Part shown: positions 1 through 8,374 of the stretch, piece after piece
Layout: each line of letters begins with the position of its first letter
How positions within the stretch are numbered: the stretch's first letter is position 1
From: UBA5972 sp964567685
GTDB taxonomy: Bacteria > Pseudomonadota > Alphaproteobacteria > Rhodobacterales > Rhodobacteraceae
DNA length: 64,000 bases
Direction of reading: 5' to 3'
NCBI GenBank assembly: GCA_964567685.1
Contig: CAZMNO010000001.1
Coordinates: 62,001 to 126,000, forward strand
Notes under the pieces: generated by a model
What the model saw: only the letters and a program-made list of their open reading frames with translations
Told to the model about the DNA's origin: nothing
The model's database searches: none
Made by a program: the position numbers and the translations under genes

Positions 1-1
1 A

Positions 2-2011
2 CCAACCGACGGGCAGGGCGACCCTGCCAATATCGCGCTGGCACTGGCCAAGGGTGCACGTTTGGGCGGTGCACTTGTTGAAGAGAACGTCAAGGTGACC
101 GGCATTGAGGTCAAGGATCGGCTCGCAACGGCCGTGAGCTGGGCGAAAGGCGGGGAAGAAGGCCGGATTGAGGCGGACCATGTGATCAATTGCGCCGGCA
201 TGTGGGGCCACGAGGTCGGGCGCATGGCCGGTGTGAACGTACCCCTACATGCCTGCGAGCATTTCTATATCGTGACCGAGGCCATTCCGGGCCTTGCGCA
301 GATGCCGGTGCTGCGGGTGCCTGATGAGTGTGCCTACTACAAGGAAGACGCGGGCAAATACCTGCTGGGCGCGTTTGAGCCCAACGCAAAACCCTGGGGG
401 ATGAACGGCATTCCCGAGGATTTCTGCTTTGATCAGCTGCAGGAAGATTTCGATCATTTCGAACCAATCCTTGAGCGCGCGGTCAACCGTCTGCCGATGC
501 TGGCAGAGGCGGGGATTCACACGTTTTTCAACGGGCCCGAGAGCTTCACGCCTGACAATGCCTATCATCTGGGGCAGTCGCTGGAGGTTGACAACTATTG
601 GGTTGCGGCCGGGTTCAACTCAGTTGGTATCCAATCTGCCGGCGGGGCTGGCATGGTTCTGGCCGAGTGGATGGAAACCGGTGAGCGGCCCTTTGATCTT
701 GGCGATGTCGATATTCAGCGGTGCCAGCCATTTCAGGGTAATAAGACCTATCTTTTCGAGCGTTCCAAAGAGACGCTGGGGCTGCTTTACGCTGATCACT
801 ACCCCTACCGGCAAAAGGCAACGGCGCGTGGTATAAGGCGCACGCCGTTCCATCAGCAGCTACTGGATCGTGGGGCTGTCATGGGTGAGGCTGCCGGGTG
901 GGAACGCGCGAACTGGTTTGCCGATGAAGGGCAGGAGCGCGAATACCGATATAGCTGGAAAAGGCAGAACTGGTTTGAAAATTCTGCGCGCGAACACCGG
1001 GCTGTTCGTGAAAATGTCGGCATCTATGACATGACGTCATTCGGCAAGATCAGGATCGAAGGGCCGGATGCCGAGGCCTTTCTGAACTATGTCTGTGGGG
1101 CGGATATGTCTGTGCCCAATGGAAAGATTGTCTACACGCAGTTTCTGAATGTGCGGGGAGGCATGGAAGCTGATGTCACGGTCACAAGGCTGAGCGAGAC
1201 GTCCTATCTGATGGTGACCCCCGGGGCGACGCGACTTGCCGATGAAACATGGATGCGGCGCCATCTGGGGGATTTTCGAGCGGTAATCACAGACGTTACC
1301 GCCGGTGAGGGGGTGTTGGCAGTGATGGGGCCGAATGCCCGACAACTTATGCAGGCGGTTTCGCCCGCTGATTTCAACAATGCAGCCAATCCCTTTGGCA
1401 CGGCGCAGGAAATCGAGCTGGGCATGGGTCTGGCGCGGGCACACCGGGTTTCCTATGTCGGGGAGCTTGGCTGGGAGGTTTACGCCTCATCCGATATGGC
1501 GGCGCATGTGTTTGAAACATTGTGGGAGGTCGGGCAGGATATGGGGCTGAAGCTGTGTGGCATGCATATGATGGACAGCTGCCGGATTGAGAAAGCATTC
1601 CGCCATTTCGGCCATGACATTACCTGCGAGGATCACGTGCTGGAGGCGGGACTTGGCTTTGCGGTGAAGACCGACAAACCGGAATTCATCGGTCGTGATG
1701 CAGTCCTGAAAAAGAAGGAAGAGGGTTTGAACGCCCGCTTGGTGCAATTCCTGCTGCAGGACCCGGAACCGCTGCTTTACCACAACGAACCAATCCTGCG
1801 TGATGGCGAGATCGTCGGGTATCTGTCCTCGGGCAATTACGGGCATACGCTGGGTGGAGCCGTTGGTATGGGGTATGTGCCTTGCAAGGGCGAGAGCGCG
1901 GCCGAGGTGCTTGCCTCGACTTACGAGGTTGATGTTGCGGGTGTGAGGGTCAAGGCCGAGGCCAGTATGAGGCCGATCTATGATCCCAAGGCTGAGCGGG
2001 TGAAGGTTTAA
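2..2011 (+). CDS. FAD oxidoreductase-GcvT fusion, dimethylglycine/sarcosine dehydrogenase-like (5' truncated)
   Basis: The frame is open from the first bases of the window, so the N-terminal FAD-binding part lies outside; 669 residues remain. What is visible is the end of a DAO-type flavoprotein fold (the stretch VAAGFNSVGIQSAGGAG near residue 200 is the usual FAD-contacting segment), a middle linker domain, then a GcvT aminomethyltransferase fold and its C-terminal barrel (last 90 residues). This order is that of dimethylglycine and sarcosine dehydrogenases, which demethylate N-methylglycines and pass the one-carbon unit to tetrahydrofolate. The exact substrate cannot be fixed from sequence. 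It ends six bases before the stop of the convergent PhyH gene. Confidence 0.85.
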   Translation, partial: PTDGQGDPANIALALAKGARLGGALVEENVKVTGIEVKDRLATAVSWAKGGEEGRIEADHVINCAGMWGHEVGRMAGVNVPLHACEHFYIVTEAIPGLAQMPVLRVPDECAYYKEDAGKYLLGAFEPNAKPWGMNGIPEDFCFDQLQEDFDHFEPILERAVNRLPMLAEAGIHTFFNGPESFTPDNAYHLGQSLEVDNYWVAAGFNSVGIQSAGGAGMVLAEWMETGERPFDLGDVDIQRCQPFQGNKTYLFERSKETLGLLYADHYPYRQKATARGIRRTPFHQQLLDRGAVMGEAAGWERANWFADEGQEREYRYSWKRQNWFENSAREHRAVRENVGIYDMTSFGKIRIEGPDAEAFLNYVCGADMSVPNGKIVYTQFLNVRGGMEADVTVTRLSETSYLMVTPGATRLADETWMRRHLGDFRAVITDVTAGEGVLAVMGPNARQLMQAVSPADFNNAANPFGTAQEIELGMGLARAHRVSYVGELGWEVYASSDMAAHVFETLWEVGQDMGLKLCGMHMMDSCRIEKAFRHFGHDITCEDHVLEAGLGFAVKTDKPEFIGRDAVLKKKEEGLNARLVQFLLQDPEPLLYHNEPILRDGEIVGYLSSGNYGHTLGGAVGMGYVPCKGESAAEVLASTYEVDVAGVRVKAEASMRPIYDPKAERVKV

Positions 2012-2017
2012 GATTAT

Positions 2018-2686
2018 TTACCCGGCCCAGCTTAAAGGTGCGGACAGAGTCGTATTCGCGTAGTCAACCCGCAGCACTCGTCGCTGAGAATTGCGGCTGG
2101 TAGGACGAGATCGATGTAGCAACAGCATATGTAGTAACAAGACGTCACCGCGTCGTGCCGAACACATTTCGGTTGGATGGTTTTCGGCCCAAGCATCTGT
2201 TTTTCCTGCGGGAATGACGCCTTGAAGATGGCTTCCGGGAACAATTTCCATCGCCCCATTCGCAGCATGGCAGTCGTCGAGATGAATTCGTGCAAAAACC
2301 ATGGATTCCAGCAGATTGGATGGTGGCTCACAATGCCAAACCCCAATTTTACAGGACCAGTTGCTGTATCCTGAAACATCGTGGCGATCCGCAACCGCGA
2401 TGATACGATCTTGATGCCAGGGAACCGCCCAATTACTCTGCTCGGTTTTGTTGAAAGCAATGCACCTCACCGGAAAGGAGTCGGGCAAAAAGTTTTGGAC
2501 AACCCTGCCAACCGGGCCAGTCGACGACAAAAGCCCCTGAAGCTCTGCGTCTATTGAGAGGCGTTTGCCCGGGTGATCACCCATTGCAGTTATTCTTTCA
2601 AAAGCATTTAGCACATCTTCGTCCAGCGCTTTGGGAATCCACATCCGTCCGGTTTTGGCAAATTGTGTTTGCAATTCTCCTAGCAT
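2018..2686 (-). CDS. Phytanoyl-CoA dioxygenase (PhyH) family protein
   Basis: A 222-residue protein of the Fe(II)/2-oxoglutarate-dependent PhyH family. The metal-binding HxD is seen in VPWHQD (His91, Asp93) and the distal histidine and 2-oxoglutarate region in LLLHRSRP (His191) followed by an Arg-rich strand; NGAMEIVPGSH is the family's typical turn. I start at the ATG at 2686 because an AAGGA lies six bases upstream; a TTG six bases further up is possible. It follows the NTF2-like gene with a few bases between them and is probably co-transcribed. The substrate is unknown; bacterial members hydroxylate small molecules or secondary metabolites. The gene looks more A+T-rich and less codon-biased than its neighbours, which may indicate transfer. 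Confidence 0.8.
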   Translation of the reverse strand: MLGELQTQFAKTGRMWIPKALDEDVLNAFERITAMGDHPGKRLSIDAELQGLLSSTGPVGRVVQNFLPDSFPVRCIAFNKTEQSNWAVPWHQDRIIAVADRHDVSGYSNWSCKIGVWHCEPPSNLLESMVFARIHLDDCHAANGAMEIVPGSHLQGVIPAGKTDAWAENHPTEMCSARRGDVLLLHMLLLHRSRPTSRNSQRRVLRVDYANTTLSAPLSWAG

Positions 2687-2695
2687 AAGCAATCC

Positions 2696-3106
2696 TTAAC
2701 TCAACGCGTCACGGAACTTCAGAAAACGCGGGTCAGACATGACGCGCGAGTTCATGGCATCGCGTAGCGCGCCAACGGATTTGTGGGGGCGCATGACGAC
2801 CTCGAACTCGGCGATCAGCCCGTCCTCGTCCAGCGTGATCAGATCAACCCCAACGGCATCGAGATCGCCGATCTTGCACTGGAATTCCAGCGCCCAGTCA
2901 TTGCCTGCGCCCATCACCCGGCGATAGCGGAAATCGGAAAAGACCTGCCCGACATGGCCGAGAACCGCAGCGACAGGGGCGCGGCCGGTCCAGATTTTCC
3001 AATAGGTTGGTGGCAGGAAACGCACCTGTTCGGCTAGAATGGTCTTAATTGCTTCATCGTCGCCTTTGGCCACGATTTCCTGCATGCGTTTGATTGTCGG
3101 GTGCAT
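2696..3106 (-). CDS. SnoaL/NTF2-like family protein
   Basis: A 136-residue protein with the features of the NTF2-like superfamily: an N-terminal helix pair (TIKRMQEIVAKGD), a WTGRAPVAAVLGHV segment and a closing run of beta strands ending in a conserved-looking VVMRPHKSVGALRDAM. Members are small cone-shaped barrels used as isomerases, cyclases or non-catalytic binding proteins. It is the first gene of a two-gene minus-strand unit with the PhyH dioxygenase; its stop overlaps the ribosome binding site of that gene. No catalytic residues can be assigned, so function is open; a shared role with the dioxygenase on a small metabolite is inference. Confidence 0.7.
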   Translation of the reverse strand: MHPTIKRMQEIVAKGDDEAIKTILAEQVRFLPPTYWKIWTGRAPVAAVLGHVGQVFSDFRYRRVMGAGNDWALEFQCKIGDLDAVGVDLITLDEDGLIAEFEVVMRPHKSVGALRDAMNSRVMSDPRFLKFRDALS

Positions 3107-3189
3107 ATTGGGGCCTGCATGTTGTGGTTCTCTAATGAGCTTAAAGGTCAGCCTTGCGAAGAGCCAGTAAACTCTGGGATAGATGCGGG

Positions 3190-3864
3190 ATGGTTGGCCC
3201 CTTCAAATACGATCCGCCGATGATCCCTCTTGATATCATTCATCAGGATGCTGAGCTGTTGCTTGTCAACAAACCTGCCGGGCTGCTATCGGTTCCGGGC
3301 AAGGCGGAAGAACATCGGGATTGTCTGGAGAGGCGGGTGAAAGAAGCGTTTCCGGGGGCTCTTTTGGTGCACAGGCTGGATATGGATACATCCGGGCTGA
3401 TGGTCTTTGCTATGAATGCCGCAGCGCAGAGGCATCTGGGGCTGCAATTTGAGCGACGCCATGTCGAGAAGACCTATATTGCCCGGGTTTTTGGGCATTT
3501 GGAGGGAGACAGTGGTGTGATCAGCCTGCCGCTGATCGCTGACTGGCCGAACCGACCCTTGCAGAAAGTCTGCTTTGAGACCGGCAAACCTGCCGAGACT
3601 CCATGGCAGGTGATCGGGAAGGATCAGCAATCAAGCTGGCTTCGGCTCAGTCCAAAAACCGGGCGCAGCCATCAGTTGCGCGTGCACATGAAGGCCATTG
3701 GGCATCCAATTCTGGGGGATCGGTTCTATGCAGGCGAGGAGGCAGCAAAAGCGGCAGATCGCCTGATGCTGCACGCGGAAACTCTGACGTTGCATCATCC
3801 CGTTGGCGGGGCCAGACTTCGCTTCAAAGTGACTTGCCCATTTGGGCCTGGACCGACAGTTTAA
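3190..3864 (+). CDS. RluA-family RNA pseudouridine synthase
   Basis: A 224-residue catalytic-domain-only RluA-type enzyme that isomerises uridine to pseudouridine in rRNA and/or tRNA. The catalytic motif HRLDMDTSGLMVFA carries the essential Asp, and GRSHQLRVHMKAIGHPILGD is the conserved C-terminal RNA/uracil-pocket motif. There is no N-terminal S4 domain, as in RluA rather than RluC/D. Two in-frame ATG codons (3190 and 3223) are possible and neither has a strong ribosome binding site; a TTG at 3154 would add residues that do not look conserved. The target base cannot be told from the sequence. It lies just upstream of the ATC-hydrolase-like gene in the same direction. Confidence 0.88.
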   Translation: MVGPFKYDPPMIPLDIIHQDAELLLVNKPAGLLSVPGKAEEHRDCLERRVKEAFPGALLVHRLDMDTSGLMVFAMNAAAQRHLGLQFERRHVEKTYIARVFGHLEGDSGVISLPLIADWPNRPLQKVCFETGKPAETPWQVIGKDQQSSWLRLSPKTGRSHQLRVHMKAIGHPILGDRFYAGEEAAKAADRLMLHAETLTLHHPVGGARLRFKVTCPFGPGPTV

Positions 3865-3903
3865 TGTTGCCGCCTGTTGGCAAAAAGGCGAAAGGATGAG
3901 GCG

Positions 3904-4404
3904 ATGAATGATGACTTTCCTGATACCCTGACCCAGACAATCGGTGTGCTGACGCGGCGGGAAACCGAAGCACGGATTCTGGCGCCGATCATCGAAGCTC
4001 TGGCCGAAGCGTTTGACCGCGAGAAGGTTCTTTCCGTTGTGCGCGAAACCATTATCAGGCTGGCGCGCGAACAAGGGGAATCGCTGGCCCGGGAATTTGG
4101 CAACGGGCCCGATGCCTTTCTGGAAACGCTCCAGTTCTGGACAAAAGGCGGGGCTTTGGAGATTGAGGTGCTTGAGCAGACGGACTCAACGCTTGATTTT
4201 GATGTCAAGCGTTGCCGCTATGCAGAAATGTATCGTGCCCTCGGAATTGAGGATCTGGGCGTGGTACTTTCGTGCAATCGGGATTTCGCGATGGTTGAAG
4301 GATTTAATCCGAAAGCCAGCCTGACGCGGGACAAGACAATTCTGGGTGGGGCGGCCTGCTGTACTTTTCGCTATGATTTTAACGCAGAAACTGAGGGTAA
4401 TTGA
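3904..4404 (+). CDS. L-2-amino-thiazoline-4-carboxylic acid hydrolase family protein
   Basis: A 166-residue protein resembling the ATC hydrolase family (the AtcB step of thiazoline-to-cysteine conversion). Family-like signatures are CRYAEMYRALG, the RDFAMVEGFNPKASLTR block and a final cysteine-containing GGAACCTFRYDF strand. I start at ATG 3904, preceded by AAGGATGAGG, rather than an upstream TTG. Only part of this broad family has proven ATC activity, and no thiazoline racemase or carbamoylcysteine hydrolase is adjacent, so the true substrate here is uncertain. It sits 40 bases after the pseudouridine synthase and about 80 before rfbC, without a clear operon link to either. Confidence 0.7.
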   Translation: MNDDFPDTLTQTIGVLTRRETEARILAPIIEALAEAFDREKVLSVVRETIIRLAREQGESLAREFGNGPDAFLETLQFWTKGGALEIEVLEQTDSTLDFDVKRCRYAEMYRALGIEDLGVVLSCNRDFAMVEGFNPKASLTRDKTILGGAACCTFRYDFNAETEGN

Positions 4405-4485
4405 GGGGTAGTGGTCAGCCAACAGGCTGGCTGTAACGCCCGGAGTATTCCACAAAGCTGATTTGGATTTCAAAAGGGTGAGCAG

Positions 4486-5040
4486 ATGCAGGTTACGGAA
4501 ACGAAATTGCCGGATGTCAGGGTAATAACGCCGCGCCGCTTTGGAGATGAGCGCGGGTTTTTCTGCGAGACATGGAACCAGCGAAGCCTCGAAGCTGCCG
4601 GGATTAACATCACCTTTGTCCAGGATAACGAAAGTCTGTCACGGGACAAGGGAACGCTGCGCGGGTTGCACTATCAGGCACCGCCTTTCGCTCAAACCAA
4701 GCTGGTCAGGGTGGTGGCCGGAGCAATATTGGATGTGGCGGTCGATGTGCGCCGGGGATCACCGGACTACGGTAAATGGGTGTCGGTGGAACTGTCGGCA
4801 GAAAACGGCAGGCAAATACTGGTTCCGCAGGGTTTTCTGCACGGATTTGTCACGCTTATGGATAATACGCATGTGATCTACAAGGTCGATGATTTCTACA
4901 GTGCTGAGGCCGAAGGTGCCGTGATCTGGAACGATCCGGATCTGGCGATTGACTGGGGGGTTGCCGCCGATGCGGTCGTGCTTTCCGGCAAGGATGCGGC
5001 GGCGGCGAGGTTCAACGACTGGGCATCACCCTTCGCCTAA
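4486..5040 (+). CDS. rfbC: dTDP-4-dehydrorhamnose 3,5-epimerase
   Basis: A 184-residue cupin epimerase of the RmlC family, third step of dTDP-L-rhamnose synthesis for surface polysaccharide. The active-site stretch GTLRGLHYQAPP (catalytic His), KLVRVVAGAILDVAVD, and VPQGFLHGFVTL are all present, and the length is normal for the family. AAAAGGGTGAG just upstream supports the ATG at 4486. The partner genes rfbA, rfbB and rfbD are not in this window, so it is a solitary rfbC here. Its stop codon overlaps that of the convergent flavin reductase gene. Confidence 0.92.
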   Translation: MQVTETKLPDVRVITPRRFGDERGFFCETWNQRSLEAAGINITFVQDNESLSRDKGTLRGLHYQAPPFAQTKLVRVVAGAILDVAVDVRRGSPDYGKWVSVELSAENGRQILVPQGFLHGFVTLMDNTHVIYKVDDFYSAEAEGAVIWNDPDLAIDWGVAADAVVLSGKDAAAARFNDWASPFA

Positions 5041-5516
5041 ACAGCGATCTGCGCCGTGCCATACTGACCTGAAAAGAAAACCAGAGGTTCCAGATTGCAT
5101 TGCTCGCAATCCTCGACCTCCCCGAAGAAAACCATGTGATCGCCGGCTTCGATGGTCATCGTGCGGCGGCATTCGAACGTCGCAATGGTGTTGCGGATGA
5201 CCGGCAGGCCGGCAATGCCGCGAAACCAGTCGATCCCGTCAAAGCGGTCCTGGCTGCGGCTGGCAAATTGATCACTGATATTGCGCTGGTCGCCGGACAG
5301 AATGTTGATCGCGAAATGCGAGGCATTGCTGAAGATATCAAGGTTGGGCGATGTGCGGATCAGGGACCATAGGACAAGAGGTGGTTCCAGAGAAACCGAG
5401 CTAAACGAGTTGATTGTCAACCCCGCTGGCCGGTCGTTTGCATCGCTGGTGGTAACAACGGCCACACCGGTTGCAAATTTGCCAAACGCCCGTCGCAGGA
5501 CCAGTGACTTGTCCAT
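5037..5516 (-). CDS. Flavin reductase family protein (NADH:FMN-type)
   Basis: A 159-residue protein of the split-barrel flavin reductase family, the small partner that supplies reduced FMN or FAD to two-component monooxygenases. Typical blocks are AFGKFATGVAVVTT near the N terminus, GLTINSFSSVSLEPPLVLWS at the flavin site and FFGEVEDCE near the end. No large oxygenase subunit lies beside it, so the partner enzyme must be elsewhere or it acts alone. Stops of this gene and rfbC overlap, so there is no room for a terminator between them. Confidence 0.85.
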   Translation of the reverse strand: MDKSLVLRRAFGKFATGVAVVTTSDANDRPAGLTINSFSSVSLEPPLVLWSLIRTSPNLDIFSNASHFAINILSGDQRNISDQFASRSQDRFDGIDWFRGIAGLPVIRNTIATFECRRTMTIEAGDHMVFFGEVEDCEQCNLEPLVFFSGQYGTAQIAV

Positions 5517-5658
5517 AGTTTACCCTCTTGCGGAGACGTCTGAATGTTGCCTCAGATATTCCAAAGTAATTTTATCAACAATAAGTGCCTGCGACAAACT
5601 GTCAAGGGCGCGCGCGTCGCATGCGTGTGATTCTGCGACAGGTCGGGGATGGATTGAT

Positions 5659-6108
5659 CTAGCTATTCGCAGCTCTCACGGCGCGGGCCATTTTGCGGGT
5701 GGAAAGCAACAGGTTCGTTTCGCTGCTGGCGATGCCATCAAGCAGGCGGATTTGGCGCAGGATATCATCAAGCTCCTCCAGCGATTCCGCGCTCAGCTCG
5801 GCAATCAGATCCCATTTGCCATTGGTTGTGTGTAACGCATCTACTGCGGCCATTCCCGTTAACTGGCGAATAACCCGGTCGGTGCCACGACCTTCGATCA
5901 GGATCATCATCTGACCGCGCACCGGTGCATGAGCCGCATCTTCGCGCAGCACCGTGGTAAATCCGACGATCTCTCCCGAGGCGATCAGGCGGTCAAAGCG
6001 GGCTTTGACCGTGGCGCGTGACAGCGACAGGTCCGCAGCCAAAGTGGAAATGCTGGCCCTGCCGTTTTTGCGCAGAGAGGTAACGAGACGTTGATCAGTA
6101 TCATCCAT
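5659..6108 (-). CDS. Lrp/AsnC family transcriptional regulator
   Basis: A 149-residue Lrp-type regulator: an N-terminal helix-turn-helix (LRKNGRASISTLAADLSLSRATVKARFDRL, roughly residues 10-45 described by positions only) and a C-terminal RAM ligand/oligomerisation domain. It is divergent from arginase with a 118-base A+T-rich gap between them, the usual arrangement for a local Lrp-type activator of amino-acid catabolism. Regulation of rocF-ocd by arginine or ornithine is inference from position. It differs clearly from the second Lrp gene at 11.7-12.1 kb, so the island carries two separate regulators. Confidence 0.88.
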   Translation of the reverse strand: MDDTDQRLVTSLRKNGRASISTLAADLSLSRATVKARFDRLIASGEIVGFTTVLREDAAHAPVRGQMMILIEGRGTDRVIRQLTGMAAVDALHTTNGKWDLIAELSAESLEELDDILRQIRLLDGIASSETNLLLSTRKMARAVRAANS

Positions 6109-6226
6109 TTTGATATGATATACTTACCATATTGAAAAGTCACTGCAAAAAGTGATCATAATATTGGGTTAGTTTAGGCGTTTTTGATCAATACTCTGCA
6201 TCAAACAGTCGAATCGGATAATAGAT
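6109..6226. promoter_or_regulatory. Divergent lrp / rocF promoter region with TCACT-N6-AGTGA
   Basis: This A+T-rich gap separates the divergent Lrp-type gene and arginase. It holds a short inverted repeat, TCACT (6140-6144) and AGTGA (6151-6155), and several TGATAT/GATATA-like runs such as Lrp proteins often bind. A GGATAATAG stretch about ten bases before the arginase ATG resembles a -10 box, and no good ribosome binding site is visible there, so the arginase message may be nearly leaderless. All of this is pattern reading without alignment. Confidence 0.4.
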
Positions 6227-7153
6227 ATGCAAAAAAACTGCATTCTCATAGGTGCCCCGGTTGAAACCGGTGCCAGCCAGGCGGGCTGCATCATGGGGCC
6301 GGCGTCTTATCGTACGGCGGGGCTCGGGCCCATGCTCAAAAGCCTTGGGCATTCGGTTGACGATCGTGGCGATGTTGACCCCAGAATCGAGACCCTGCCC
6401 AACAACGCGCTGCCCGGAACACGTCACCCGGAAGCCATGATCGGGTGGACCAAGGCCTTGACCGTTGTCGCCGAAAAAGCGTCGTCTGAAGGATTTCCGA
6501 TTTTCATGGGTGGCGACCACTGCCTTGCCGCGGGAACTGTTGCTGGTGTTGCGCGGCAGGCCGACAAGGAGGGGCGGCCACTTTTTGTCTTGTGGCTGGA
6601 CGCGCACCCTGATCTGCACTCGCCGGATACAACAAGCAGTGGCAATCTGCACGGCGTTCCCGTTGCCTATTTCACCGGTCTGCCCGGCTTTACGCCACAT
6701 TTCCCTGAACTGACAGCCAAGGTGCCTTTGGAAAACATCTGCATGATGGGCATTCGTTCGGTGGATCCGGCAGAAAATGCACGCCTTGCTGAATACCCGG
6801 TTGATGTTCACGACATGCGGGCGATTGATGAAGGCGGTGTAGTGGAGCCGCTTCGTGCGTTTCTGGGCCGGGTCAAAGCGGCGAACGGGCTATTACATGT
6901 CAGTCTTGATGTCGATTTTCTCGACCCCGGCATCGCACCGGCTGTTGGCACGACAATACCCGGCGGGGCGACTTTCCGCGAGGCGCATCTGATCATGGAA
7001 ATGCTTTGCGACAGTGATCTGGTCACTTCGCTTGATCTGGTCGAGCTCAACCCGTTTCTGGATGAGCGCGGGCGCACAGCACAGCTGATGGTCGATCTGA
7101 CGGCCAGTCTTTTGGGCCGCAAGGTTCTTGATCGACCCACACGGAGATTCTGA
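6227..7153 (+). CDS. rocF: Arginase
   Basis: A 308-residue binuclear manganese ureohydrolase converting arginine to ornithine and urea in the cytoplasm. All six metal ligands are present: His98 in MGGDHCL, Asp125/His127/Asp129 in WLDAHPDLH, and Asp228/Asp230 in SLDVDFLD. The short spacing and the ELNPFLD closing motif favour arginase over agmatinase. It is followed with one base between by ornithine cyclodeaminase, so the pair makes proline from arginine. The neighbours (importer, putA) complete the route to glutamate. Confidence 0.93.
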   Translation: MQKNCILIGAPVETGASQAGCIMGPASYRTAGLGPMLKSLGHSVDDRGDVDPRIETLPNNALPGTRHPEAMIGWTKALTVVAEKASSEGFPIFMGGDHCLAAGTVAGVARQADKEGRPLFVLWLDAHPDLHSPDTTSSGNLHGVPVAYFTGLPGFTPHFPELTAKVPLENICMMGIRSVDPAENARLAEYPVDVHDMRAIDEGGVVEPLRAFLGRVKAANGLLHVSLDVDFLDPGIAPAVGTTIPGGATFREAHLIMEMLCDSDLVTSLDLVELNPFLDERGRTAQLMVDLTASLLGRKVLDRPTRRF

Positions 7154-7154
7154 A

Positions 7155-8240
7155 ATGGTGAAACCTATTGATCTTAAGCCCTCCAAACTGGCGATGGTGC
7201 CGTTTGTCAGTGTCGATCATATGATGAAGCTGGTGCACAGCATCGGCATTGAACAGGTGCTGACCGGGCTGGCGGACTATATCGAACAGGACTTCCTGCG
7301 TTGGGAGCTGTTTGACAAAACCCCGCGCGTCGCTTCGCATTCCGCTGAGGGCGTGATCGAACTCATGCCCACCAGCGATGGCGAGGTTTACGGGTTCAAA
7401 TATGTCAACGGCCATCCCAAGAACACCAAAGAGGGGCTGCAGACCGTCACCGCCTTTGGACTTTTGGCCGAGGTCAGCAACGGCTATCCGGTGCTGTTGT
7501 CGGAAATGACAATCCTGACCGCTTTGCGAACTGCAGCGATGTCGGCCCTTGCGGCCAAATACCTTGCCCCCAAAGGCGCCGTCACAATGGCGATGATCGG
7601 CAATGGCGCGCAATGCGAGTTTCAGGCGCTGGCGTTCAAGGCGGTTTGTAGAATTGAGACCGTACGCCTTTACGACGTTGACCCCGCAGCGACAAGCAAG
7701 GCTGCGCGCAATCTGGCGGGAACCGGATTGAAGGTGGTTCCTTGCTCAACCCCCGAGGATGCGGTTGCCGGGGCTAAGATCATCACCACCTGCACCGCTG
7801 ACAAACAATACGCCACGATCCTGACCGACAACATGGTCGGCAGCGGCGTTCATATCAATGCCATCGGCGGTGACTGCCCGGGCAAGACCGAGCTGCATCG
7901 TGATATCCTGATGCGCTCTGACATTTTTGTCGAATACCCGCCGCAAACCCGCATCGAAGGTGAAATTCAGCAGTTGGAGCCCGACCACGCTGTCACCGAG
8001 CTTTGGCAAGTCTTTGCCGGCCTGATCGAAGGGCGGGTCAACGAGCGTCAGATCACGCTTTTTGACTCGGTCGGTTTTGCCATCGAGGACTTTTCAGCCC
8101 TCAGGTTCATTCGTGACAGGCTGCACGAAACCGGGCAGTATCTGGATCTCGATATGCTGGCAGACCCTGACGACCCGCGCGATCTATTTGGCATGGTCCT
8201 GCGCGCAACACCGGAAATTCCCCTGGAGATCGCACAGTAA
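7155..8240 (+). CDS. ocd: Ornithine cyclodeaminase
   Basis: A 361-residue enzyme of the ornithine cyclodeaminase/mu-crystallin family that turns ornithine into proline and ammonia with NAD+. A Rossmann-like core is seen in MAMIGNGAQCEFQALAF, with conserved substrate and cofactor stretches HINAIGGDCPGKTEL and VTELWQVFAGLIEGR. The start at 7155 has GGAG eight bases upstream and directly follows the arginase stop, so the two are translationally linked. The pairing with arginase and putA makes ornithine, not alanine or another amino acid, the likely substrate. Confidence 0.92.
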   Translation: MVKPIDLKPSKLAMVPFVSVDHMMKLVHSIGIEQVLTGLADYIEQDFLRWELFDKTPRVASHSAEGVIELMPTSDGEVYGFKYVNGHPKNTKEGLQTVTAFGLLAEVSNGYPVLLSEMTILTALRTAAMSALAAKYLAPKGAVTMAMIGNGAQCEFQALAFKAVCRIETVRLYDVDPAATSKAARNLAGTGLKVVPCSTPEDAVAGAKIITTCTADKQYATILTDNMVGSGVHINAIGGDCPGKTELHRDILMRSDIFVEYPPQTRIEGEIQQLEPDHAVTELWQVFAGLIEGRVNERQITLFDSVGFAIEDFSALRFIRDRLHETGQYLDLDMLADPDDPRDLFGMVLRATPEIPLEIAQ

Positions 8241-8374
8241 ATCGGCCGAATTCCACCATTTTTCCGAATTCTTGCTTGCACCGAGGCAGATTCTGCAACA
8301 GGCTGTTCGGGTTCCGGCCATCTGCGCGAAATACATAGCCCGAACCTGACAGACCAAAAACGGAAAGCTGCCGC

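Noticed and set aside
8305..8345. GTTCGGG...CCCGAAC inverted repeat upstream of the ABC ATPase
   Set aside because: The seven-base arms are 27 bases apart and GC-rich; too easily found by chance to call an operator.
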